Assembly: GCF_038502225.1 (NCBI RefSeq)
Contig: NC_091372.1
Location: forward strand, 8,882,024 to 8,946,023
Reading direction: 5' to 3'
Source of the DNA: Cherax quadricarinatus
Taxonomy: Eukaryota; Arthropoda; Malacostraca; Decapoda; Parastacidae
Length of the DNA: 64,000 bases
Part shown: positions 53,750 through 64,000 of the stretch, in pieces
How positions within the stretch are numbered: the first letter of the stretch is position 1
Layout of the letters: every line of letters starts with the position of its first letter
Program-made: the position numbers and the translations under genes
Notes under the pieces: model-generated
The model's input: the letters and a program-made list of their open reading frames with translations, nothing else
The model's database searches: none
What the model was told of the DNA's origin: nothing

Positions 53750-55398
53750 GCCAACCTATCTCGCCTATCCTGCCTCATATCCTGTCTATCCTGCCTCATA
53801 TCTTGCCTATCCTGTCTCATATCTTGCCTTTCCTGCTTCATATCTTGCTTATCCTGCCTCATATCTTGTCTATCCTGCCTCATATCTTGTCTATCCTGAC
53901 TCATATCTTGTCTATCCTGCCTCATATCTTGTCTATCCTGCCTCATATCTTGTCTATCCTGCCTCATATCTTGTCTATCCTGCATCATATCTTGTCTATC
54001 CTGCCTCATATCTTGTCTATCCTGCCTCATATCTCGTCTATCCTGCCTCATATCTCGCCTATCCTGCAGCATATCTTGTCTATCCTGTCTTATATCTTGC
54101 CTATCCTGCTTCATATCTTGCTTATCCTGTCTCATATCTTTTCTATCCTGCCTCATATCTCGCCTATCCTGCCGCATATCTTGTCTATCCTGTCTCATAT
54201 CATGCCTATCCTGCTTCATATCTTGCTTATCCTGTCTGATATCTTGTCTATCCTGCCTCACATCTTGTCTATCCTGCCTCATATATTGTCTATCCTCCCT
54301 CATATCTTGTCTATCCTGCCTCATATCTTGTCTATCCTGCCTCATATCTTGTCTATCCTGCCTCACATCTTGTCTATCCTGCCTCATATCTTGTCTATCC
54401 TGCCTCATATCTTGTCTATCCTGCCTCATATCTTGTCTATCCTGCCTCATATCTTGTCTATCCTGCCTCATATCTTGTCTATCCTGCCTCATATCTTGTC
54501 TATCCTGCCTCATATCTTGTCTATCCTGCCTCATATCTTGTCTATCCTGCCTCATATCTTGTCTATCCTGCCTCATATCTTGTCTATCCTGCCTCATATC
54601 TTGTCTATCCTGCATCATATCTTGTCTATCCTGCTTCATATTTTGTCTATCCTGCCTCATATCTTGTCTATCCTGCCTCATATCCTGTCTATCCTATCTC
54701 ACATCTTGCCTATCCTGCCTCATATCTTGTCTATCCTGCCTCATATCTTGTCTATCCTGCCTCATATATTGTCTTTCCTCCCTCATATCTTGTCTATCCT
54801 GCCTCATATCTTGTCTATCCTGCCTCATATTTTGTCTATCCTGCCTCATATTTTGTCTATCCTGCCTCATATCTTGTCTATCCTGCCTCATGTCTTGTCT
54901 ATCCTGCCTCATATCTTGTCTATCCTGCCTCATATCTCGCCTATCCTACCTTATATCTCGCCTATCCTGCCTTATATCTCGCCTATCCTGCCTTATATCT
55001 TGCATATCCTGTCTTATATCTCGCATTTCCTGCCTCATATCTTGCCTATCCTGCCTCATATCTTGCCTATCCTCTCTCATATCTTGTCTATTCTGCCTCA
55101 TATCTTGTCTATCCTGCCTCATATCTTGTCTATCCTGACTCATATCTTGCTTATCCTGTCTCATATATTGTCTATCCTGCCTCATATCTTGTCTATCATG
55201 ACTCATATCTTGCTTTTCCTGCTTCATATCTTGCCTATCCTGCCTCATATCTTGTCTATCCTACCTCATATCTTGTCTATCCTGCCTCTTATCTTGCCTA
55301 TCCTGCCTTATATCTCGTCTATCCTGACTCATATCTTGACTATCCTGCCTCATATCTCCCCTATCCTGCCTCATATCTCGCCTATCCTGCCTTATACC
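53750..55398 (+). repeat. 21-bp minisatellite, array 2
   Basis: The unit CCTCATATCTTGTCTATCCTG is present about 78 times. The seven-codon period keeps several frames open on both strands (ILPHILS on plus, MRQDRQD on minus). These frames are array by-products. Confidence 0.95.
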
Positions 55399-55716
55399 TG
55401 AAACTGAACAGCGCGGGACATGCTAATCCCTACCTAGGGAACTTATCCTGCCCAACTTAACGATACTTAAGTTTCGTATCGAAGGACGTACGTCCTTGCA
55501 ATGTTGGCAGAAATGTTCTGCCGGGAGATAACCAGGTTTGATCCGAGGAAGCAGGGTATAGCTAAAATTCTTTGTATTAAGAGGCCTTCACCAGAATTAA
55601 ATTGTTGTTCCTCAGGAGAGCCTCTGGGGTACGTTCTAAGATTTGGCACTGGTAAGTGCCATTCTTAAATCGGAGGGTATGTTAGATAAACAGCGTGTAT
55701 ACATACAGGGCAGTAT
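55399..55716. other. No gene seen
   Basis: Complex sequence between two satellites. It includes a small palindrome (AAGGACGTACGTCCTT, 55,482-55,497). No supported gene. Confidence 0.4.
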
Positions 55717-58700
55717 ATATATAGAAGGGCCCCGCTTATACAGCAGGTTAGGCGCTGGGCTACTGCTGTACAGGAAGGCCCTGCTTATACAGCAGGTTAG
55801 GTTCTGGGCTACTGCTGTAAAAGAAGGCCCTGCTTATATAGCAGGTTAGGTACTGGGCTACTGCTGTACAGGAAGGCCCTGTTTATATAGCAGGTAAGGT
55901 ACTGGGCTACTGCTGTAAAGGAGGGCCCCGCTTATGCAACAGGTTAGGTACTGGGCTACTGCTGTACAGGAAGGCCCTGCTTATATAGCAGGTCAGGTTC
56001 TGGGCTACTGCTGTACAGGAAGGCCCTGCTTATTCAGCAGGTTAGGTTCTGCGCTACTGCTGTACAGGAAGGCCCTGCTTATACAGCAGGTTAGGTACTG
56101 GGCTACTGTTGTAAAGGAAGGCCCTGCTTATACAGCAGGTTAGACTCTGGGCTACTGCTGTAAAAGAAGGCCCTGCTTATACAGCAGATTAGGTACTGGG
56201 CTACTGTTGTAAAGGAAGGCACTGCTTAAACAGCAGGTTAGACTCTGGGCTACTGGTGTAAAAGAAGGCCCTGCTTATACAGCAGGTTAGGTACTGGCCT
56301 ACTGCTGTAAAAGAAGGCCCTGCTTATACAGCAGGTTAGGTACTGGGCTACTGTTGTAAACGAAGGCCCTGCTTATACAGCAGGTTAGGTACTGGGCTAC
56401 TGTTGTAAAGAAAGGCCCTGCTTATACAGTAGGTTAGGTACTGGGCTACTGCTGTACAGGAAGGCCCTGCTTATACAGCAGGTTAGGCTCTGGGCTACTG
56501 CTGTAAAGGAAGGCTCTGCTTATACAGCAGGTTAGGTACTCGGCTACTGCTGTACAGGAAGGCCCTGCTTATACAGTAGGTTAGGTACTGGGCTACTGCT
56601 GTACAGGAAGGCCCTGCTTATACAGCAGGTTAAGTACTGGGCTACTGCTGTAAAGGAAGGCCCTGCTTATACAGCAGATTAGGTACTGGGCTACTGCTGT
56701 AAAGGAAGGCCCTGCTTATACAGCAGGTTAGGTGCTGGGCTACTGCTATACAGGAAGGCCCTGCTTATACAGTAGGTTAGGTACTGGGAGACTGCTGTAA
56801 AGGAAGGCCCTGCTTATACAGCAGGTTAGGTACTGGGCTACTGCTGTAAAGGAAGGCCCTGCTTATACAGCAGGTTAGGTACTTGGCTACTGCTGTAAAG
56901 GAACGCCCTGCTTGTACAGCAGGTTAGGAACTGGGCTACTGCTGTAAAGGAAGGTCCTGCTTATACAGCAGGTTAGGTGCTGGGCTACTGCTGTAAAGGA
57001 AGGCCCTGCTTATACAGCAGGTTAGGCTCTGGGCTACTGCTGTACAGGAAGGCCCTGCTTATACAGCAGGTTAGGTACTGGGCTACTGCTGTACAGGAAG
57101 GCCCTGCTTATACAGCAGGTTAGGTACTGGGCTACTGCTGTACAGGAGGGTCCTGCTTATACAGTAGGTTAGGTACTGGGCTACTGCTGTAAAGGAAGGC
57201 CCTGCTTATACAGCAGGTTAGGTACTGGGCTACTGTACAGGAAGGCCCCACTTATACAGCAGGTTAGGTTCCGTGCTACTGCTGTACAGGAAGGCCCCGC
57301 TTATACAGCAGGTTAGGTTCCGTGCTACTGCTGTACAGGAAGGCCCCGCTTATACAGCAGGTTAGGTTCCGTGCTACTGCTGTACAGGAAGGCCCCGCTT
57401 ATACAGCAGGTTAGGTTCCGTGCTACTGCTGTACAGGAAGGCCCCACTTATACAGCAGGTTAGGTTCCGTGCTACTGCTGTACAGGAAGGCCCCGCTTAT
57501 ACAGCAGGTTAGGTTCCGTGCTACTGCTGTACAGGAAGGCCCCGCTTATACAGCAGGTTAGGTACAGGGCTACTGCTGTACAGGAAGGCCCCACTTATAC
57601 AGTAGGTTAGGTACAGGGCTACTGCTGTACAGGAAGGCCCCGCTAATACAGCAGGTTAGGTACCGGGCTACTGCTGTACAGGAAGGCCCTGCTTATACAG
57701 CAGGTTAGGTACCGGGCTACTGCTGTAAAGGAAGGCCCTGCTTATACAGCAGGTTAGGTACCGGGCTACTGCTGTACAGGAAGGCCCTGCTTATACAGCA
57801 GGTTAGGTTCCGGGATACTGCTGTACAGGAGTGCCCCGCTTATACAGCAGGTTAGGTTCCGGGCTACTGCTGTACAGGAAGGCCCAGCTTATACAGCAGG
57901 TTAGGTACTGGGATGCTACTGTACAGGAAGGTCCCGCTTATACAGTAGGTTAGGTTCCGTGCTACTGCTGTACAGGAAGGCCCTGCTTATACAGTAGGTT
58001 AGGTACTGGGATGCTACTGTACAGGAAGGCCCCGCTTATACAGTAGGTTAGGTACCGGGCTACTGCTGTAAGGAAGGCCCTGCTTATACAGTAGGTTAGG
58101 TACTGGGATACTGCTGTACAGGAGGGTCCTGCTTATACAGTAGGTAAGGTACTGGGCTACTGCTGTACAGGAAGGCCCTGCTTATACAGCAGGTTAGGTA
58201 CTGGGCTGCTGCTGTACAGGAGGGTCCCGCTTATACGGTAGGTTAGGTACTGGGCTACTGCTGTAAAGGAAGGCCCTGCTTATACAGCAGGTTAGGTACT
58301 GGGCTGCTGCTGTACAGGAAGGCCCTGCTTATACAGCAGGTTAGGTACAGGGCTACTGCTGTAAAGGAAGGCCCTGCTTATACAGTAGGTTAGGTACTGG
58401 GCTACTGCTGTACAGGAGGGTCCCGCTTATACAGTAGGTTAGGTACTGGGATACTGCTGTAGAGGAAGGCCCTGCTTATACAGCAGGTTAGGTACTGGGC
58501 TACTGCTGTAAAGGAAGGCCCTGCTTATACAGCAGGTTAGGTACTGGGCTACTGCTGTAAAGGAAGGCCCTGCTTATACAGCAGGTTAGGTTCCGGGATA
58601 CTGCTGTACAGGAAGGCCCCACTTATACAGCAGGTTAGGTACCGTGCTACTGCTGTAAAGGAAGGCCCCAGCTTATACAGCAGGTTAGGTTCCGGGATAC

Positions 58701-61700
58701 TGCTGTACAGGAGGGCCCCGCTTATACAGCAGGTGAGGTTCCGGGCTACTGCTGTACAGGAAGGCCCTGCTTATACAGCAGGTTAGATTTCGGGCTACTG
58801 CTGTACAGGAGGGCCCTGCTTATACAGTAGGTTAGGTCCGGGATACTGCTGTAAGGAAGGCCCCTGCTTACACAGCAGGTTAGGTTCCGTGCTACTGCTG
58901 TACAGGAAGGCCCCGCTTATACAGCAGGTTAGGTTCCGTGCTACTGCTGTACAGGAAGGCCCTGCTTATACAGCAGGTTAGGTTCCGTGCTACTGCTGTA
59001 CAGGAAGGCCCTGCTTACACAGCAGGTTAGGTTCCGTGCTACTGCTGTACAGGAAGGCCCTGCTTATACAGCAGGTTAGATTTCGGGCTACTGCTGTACA
59101 GGAGGGCCCTGCTTATACAGCAGGTTAGGGTCTGGGCTATTGCAGTACAGGAGGGCCCCACTTATACAGCAAGTTAGGCTCTGGGCTACTGCAGTACAGG
59201 ACCTGCTTATACAGCAGGTTAGGTTCTGGGCTACTGCTGTACAGGACCTGCTTATACAGCAGGTTAGGTTCTGGGCTACTGCTGTACAGGACCTGCTTAT
59301 ACAGCAGGTTAGGTTCTGGGCTACTGCTGTACAGGAAGGCCCTGCTTATGCAGCAGGTTAGGTTCTGGCTACTGTTGTACAGGAAGGCCCTGCTTATACA
59401 GCAGGTTAGGTTCTGGGCTACTGCTGTACAGGAGGCCCTGCTTATGCAGCAGGTTAGGTTCTGGGCTACTGCTGTACAGGAAGGCCCTGCTTATACAGCA
59501 GGTTAGGTTCCGGCTTCTGCTGTACAGGAAGGCCCTGCTTATGCAGCAGGTTAGGTTCTGGGCTACTGCTGTACAGGAAGGCCCTGCTTATACAGCAGGT
59601 TAGGTTCTGGGCTTCTGCTGTACAGGAAGGCCCTGCTTATACAGCAGGTTAGGTTCTGGGCTACTGCTGTACAGGAAGGCCCTGCTTATACAGCAGGTTA
59701 GGTTCTGGGCTTCTGCTGTACAGGAAGTCCCTGCTTATACAGCAGGTTAGGTTCTGGGCTACTGCTGTACAGGAAGGCCCTGCTTATGCAGCAGGTTAGG
59801 TTCTGGGCTTCTGCTGTACAGGAAGGCCCCTGCTTATGCAGCAGGTTAGGTTCCGTGCTACTGCTGTACAGGAAGGCCCCGCTTATACAGCAGGTTAGGT
59901 TCCGTGCTACTGCTGTACAGGAAGGCCCCGCTTATACAGCAGGTTAGGTTCCGTGCTACTGCTGTACAGGAAGGCCCCGCTTATACAGCAGGTTAGGTTC
60001 TGGGCTTCTGCTGTACAGGAAGGCCCTGCTTATACAGCAGGTTAGGTTCTGGGCTTCTGCTGTACATGAAGGCCCCGCTTATACAGCAGGTTAGGTTCTG
60101 GGCTTCTGCTGTACAGGAAGGCCCTGCTTATACAGCAGGTTAGGTTCTGGGCTACTGCTGTACAGGCAGGCCCCGCTTATGCAGCAGGTTAGGTTCTGGG
60201 CTGCTGCTGTACAGGAAGGCCCTGCTTATACAGCAGGTTAGGTTCTGGGCTACTGCTGTACAGGAAGGCCCCGCTTATACAGCAGGTTAGGTTCTAGGCT
60301 ACTGCTGTACAGGAAGGCCCCGCTTATGCAGCAGGTTAGGTTCTGGGCTTCTGCTGTACAGGAAGGCCCCGCTTATGCAGCAGGTTAGGTTCTAGGCTAC
60401 TGCTGTACAGGAAGGCCCCGCTTATACAGCAGGTTAGGTTCTGGGCTTCTGCTGTACAGGAAGGCCCCGCTTATGCAGCAGGTTAGGTTCTGGGCTACTG
60501 CTGTACAGGAAGGCCCCGCTTATACAGCAGGTTAGGTTCTAGGCTACTGCTGTGCAGGAAGGCCCCGCTTATGCAGCAGGTTAGGTTCTGGGCTACTGCT
60601 GTACAGGAAGGCCCCGCTTATACAGCAGGTTAGGTTCTAGGCTACTGCTGTGCAGGAAGGCCCCGCTTATACAGCAGGTTAGGTTCTGGGCTACTGCTGT
60701 ACAGGAAGGCCCCGCTTATACAGCAGGTTAGGTTCTAGGCTACTGCTGTACAGGAAGGCCCCGCTTATACAGCAGGTTAGGTTCTGGGCTACTGCTGTAC
60801 AGGAGGGCCCCTGCTTATGCAGCAGGTTAGGTTCTGGGCTACTGCTGTGCAGGAGGGCCCCACTTATACAGCAGGTTAGGTTCTAGGCTACTGCTGTACA
60901 TGAGGCCCCGCTTATACAGCAGGTTAGGTTCTGGGCTACTGCTGTACAGGAGGGCCCCTGCTTATGCAGCAGGTTAGGTTCTGGGCTTCTGCTGTACAGG
61001 AAGGCCCTGCTTATACAGCAGGTTAGGTTCTGGGCTACTGCTGTACAGGAAGGCCCCGCTTATGCAGCAGGTTAGGTTCTGGGCTTCTGCTGTACAGGAA
61101 GGCCCCGCTTATACCGCAGGTTAGGTTCTGGGCTACTGCTGTACAGGAGGGCCCCGCTTATACAGCAGGCTAGGTTCCGGGCTACTGTTGGACAAGCGGG
61201 ACCCACTTATACAGTAGGTTAAGTTCTGGGCAACTGCTGTACAGGCATGTCCCACTTATACAGCAGGTTAGGTTCTGGGCAACTGCTGTACAGGCGGGCC
61301 CTGCTTATACAGCAGGTTAGGTTCCGTGCTACTGCTGTACAGGAAGGCCCCGCTTATACAGCAGGTTAGGTTCCGTGCTACTGCTGTACAGGAAGGCCCC
61401 ACTTATACAGCAGGTTAGGTTCCGTGCTACTGCTGTACAGGAAGGCCCCGCTTATACAGCAGGTTAGGTTCTGGGCTTCTGCTGTACATGAAGCCCTGCT
61501 TATACAGCAGGTTAGGTTCTGGGCTTCTGCTGTACAGGAAGGCCCTGCTTATACAGCAGGTTAGGTTCTGGGCTTCTGCTGTACAGGAGGGCCCCGTTTA
61601 TACAGCAGGTTAGGTTCTGGGCTACTGCTGTACAGGAAGGCCCCGCTTATGCAGCAGGTTAGGTTCTGGGCTTCTGCTGTACAGGAAGGCCCTGCTTATA

Positions 61701-63560
61701 CAGCAGGTTAGGTTCTGGGCTACTGCTGTACAGGAAGGCCCTGCTTATACAGCAGGTTAGGTTCTGGGCTTCTGCTGTACAGGAAGGCCCCGCTTATACA
61801 GCAGGTTAGGTTCTAGGCTACTGCTGTACAGGAAGGCCCTGCTTATACAGCAGGTTAGGTTCTGGGCTTCTGCTGTACAGGAAGGCCCTGCTTATACAGC
61901 AGGTTAGGTTCTGGGCTACTGCTGTACAGGAAGGCCCCGCTTATACAGCAGGTTAGGTTCAGTGCTACTGTACAGGAAGGCCCCGCTTATACAGCAGGTT
62001 AGGTTCCGTGCTACTGCTGTACAGGAAGGCCCCGCTTATACAGCAGGTTAGGTTCCGTGCTACTGCTGTACAGGAAGGCCCCGCTTATACAGCAGGTTAG
62101 GTTCCGTGCTACTGCTGTACAGGAAGCCCTGCTTATGCAGCAGGTTAGGTTCTGGGCTACTCTGTACAGGAAGGCCCCGCTTATACAGCAGGTTAGGTTC
62201 TAGGCTACTGCTGTGCAGGAAGGCCCTGCTTATGCAGCAGGTTAGGTTCTGGGCTACTGCTGTACAGGAAGGCCCCGCTTATACAGCAGGTTAGGTTCTG
62301 GGCGTCTGCTGTACAGGAAGGCCCTGCTTATACAGCAGGTTAGGTTCTGGGCTTCTGCTGTACAGGAGGGCCCCGCTTATACAGCAGGTTAGGTTCTGGG
62401 CTACTGCTGTACAGGAAGGCCCTGCTTATACAGCAGGTTAGGTTCTGGGCTTCTGCTGTACAGGAAGGCCCGCTTATGCAGCAGGTTAGGTTCTGGGCTA
62501 CTGCTGTACAGGAAGGCCCCGCTTATACAGCAGGTTAGGTTCCGTGCTACTGCTGTACAGGAAGGCCCTGCTTACACAGCAGGTTAGGTTCCGTGCTACT
62601 GCTGTACAGGAAGGCCCCGCTTATACAGCAGGTTAGGTTCCGTGCTACTGCTGTACAGGAAGGCCCCGCTTATACAGCAGGTTAGGTTCCGTGCTACTGC
62701 TGTACAGGAAGGCCCCGCTTATACAGCAGGTTAGGTTCCGTGCTACTGTACAGGAAGTTCCTGCTTATACAGCAGGTTAGGTTCCATGCTACTGTACAGG
62801 AAGGCCCCACTTATACAGCAGGTTAGGTTCCATGCTACTGTACAGGAAGGCCCCACTTATACAGCAGGTTAGGTTCCATGCTACTGTACAGGAAGGTCCC
62901 ACTTATACAGCAGGTTAGGTTCCATGCTACTGTACAGGAAGGCCCCACTTATACAGCAGGTTAGGTTCCATGCTACTGTACAGGAAGGCCCCACTTATAC
63001 AGCAGGTTAGGTTCCATGCTACTGTACAGGAAGGCCCCACTTATACAGCAGGTTAGGTTCCATGCTACTGTACAGGAAGGCCCCACTTATACAGCAGGTT
63101 AGGTTCCGTGCTACTGTACAGGAAGGCCCCACTTATACAGCAGGTTAGGTACTGGGCTACTGCTGTAAAGGAAGGCCCTGCTTATGCAGCAGGTTTGGTA
63201 CTGGGCTACTGCTGTAAAGGAAGGTCCTGCTTATGCAGCAGGTTAGGTACTGGGCTACTGCTGTACAGGAAGGCCCTGCTTATGCAGCAGGTTTGGTACT
63301 GGGCTACTGCTGTAAAGGAAGGTCCTGCTTATGCAGCAGGTTAGGTACTGGGCTACTGCTGTACAGGAAGGCCCTGCTTATGCAGCAGGTTAGGTACTGG
63401 GCTACTGCTGTAAAGGAAGGTCCTGCTTATGCAGCAGGTTAGGTACTGGGCTACTGCTGTACAGGAAGGCCCTGCTTATGCAGCAGGTTAGGTACTGGGC
63501 TACTGCTGTACAGGAAGGCCCTGCTTATGCAGCAGGTTAGGTACTGGGCTACTGCTGTAA
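55717..63560 (+). repeat. 49-bp satellite, probably from a transposon terminus
   Basis: The unit TACAGGAAGGCCCTGCTTAT plus ACAGCAGGTTAGGTACTGGG plus CTACTGCTG is present about 160 times over 7.8 kb. Variant blocks are grouped: TTCCGTGCTAC (57.2-57.5, 61.3-61.4 and 62.0-62.7 kb), TTCTGGGCTTC (59.5-61.9 kb), and a shortened 46-bp TTCCATGCTACTG unit (about 62.75-63.1 kb). The consensus resembles the terminal sequence of a Tigger/pogo-like DNA transposon that I remember from decapods (GGGCCCCGCTTATACAGCAG); this is inference. Confidence 0.85.
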
Positions 63561-64000
63561 AGCGAAAATTACTGTAAAGTGAAGTGCAGTAAAGTGAAGT
63601 GCAGTAAAGTGAAGCACTGTAAAGTGAAGCACTGTAAAGTGAAGCACTGTAAAGTGAAGCACTGTAAAGTGAAGCACTCTAAAGTGAAGCACTGTAAAGT
63701 GAAGCACTCTAAAGTGAAGCACTGTAAAGTGAAGCACTCTAAAGTGAAGCACTCTAAAGTGAAGCACTGTAAAGTGAAGCACTGTAAAGTGAAGCACTCT
63801 AAAGTGAAGCACTGTAAAGTGAAGCACTCTAAAGTGAAGCACTGTAAAGTGAAGCACTCTAAAGTGAAGTGCTGTAAAGTGAAGTGCTGTAAAGTGAAGT
63901 GCTGTAAAGTGAAGTGCTGTAAAGTGAAGCACTGTAAAGTGAAGCACTGTAAAGTGAAGTGCTGTAAAGTGAAGTGCTGTAAAGTGAAGTGCTGTAAAGT
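63561..64000 (+). repeat. 15-bp satellite, running off the window
   Basis: The unit ACTGTAAAGTGAAGC, with GTGCAGT, CTCT and GTGCTGT variants, is present about 29 times. It starts from TGTAAAGCGAAAATTACTGT at 63,556-63,577, which reads on from the last 49-bp unit. The array has no end in this window. Confidence 0.95.

Noticed and set aside
53638..55401. 587-residue plus frame and 311-residue minus frame
   Set aside because: Products of the 21-bp array (ILPHILS and MRQDRQD repeats), not genes.

Overview
The window looks like nuclear DNA of an arthropod, most likely a decapod crustacean. It contains one intron-bearing cuticle-protein gene of the decapod pro-resilin-like type, arrays of the arthropod telomere motif TTAGG, and several retroposon families that I associate with crayfish and relatives. 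The taxonomic call rests on remembered families; no search was run. About nine tenths of the window is repeat or transposon.

Layout. 1-5.8 kb: a 5'-truncated LINE (family A), microsatellites and a foldback repeat. 5.8-8.7 kb: a decayed APE-type LINE (family C). 8.7-15.6 kb: a minus-strand Ty3-like LTR element whose domain order is integrase, reverse transcriptase, RNase H, as in Gmr1-type elements. 15.6-22.1 kb: a 23-bp satellite, an inverted decayed LINE-A copy and a 30-bp satellite. From about 7.4 to 22.1 kb the sequence has unusual homopolymer-like corruption, probably poor consensus, so reading frames there are unreliable. 22.1-26.6 kb: two copies of a CR1-like LINE (family B), one almost intact. 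28.2-29.2 kb: a 43-bp satellite. 29.7-35.2 kb: a nearly full-length LINE-A split by a TTAA-flanked piggyBac-like MITE. 35.7-42.6 kb: tRNA-derived SINEs, a hAT-like MITE, foldbacks, several minisatellites, and elements fused to TTAGG repeats. 42.8-47.0 kb: LINE fragments, a minisatellite born inside a LINE-A reading frame, a 41-bp satellite and (TA)n tracts.

The only host gene I can support runs from 47,374 to 49,607 on the plus strand: TATA box, initiator, a 12-nt first coding exon, then exons of 99 and 627 nt, all with phase-0 junctions. It encodes a 245-aa secreted chitin-binding cuticle protein with an R&R domain and a C-terminal 22-residue repeat. Everything after it is tandem repeat: two arrays of one 21-bp unit, a 36-bp array, a 0.77-kb TTAGG array, a 7.8-kb array of a 49-bp unit, and a 15-bp array running off the window end.

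There is no operon or pathway. What connects the parts is repeat biology: elements nested in elements, short transposon segments amplified into satellites, and long false reading frames wherever the repeat unit is a multiple of three.
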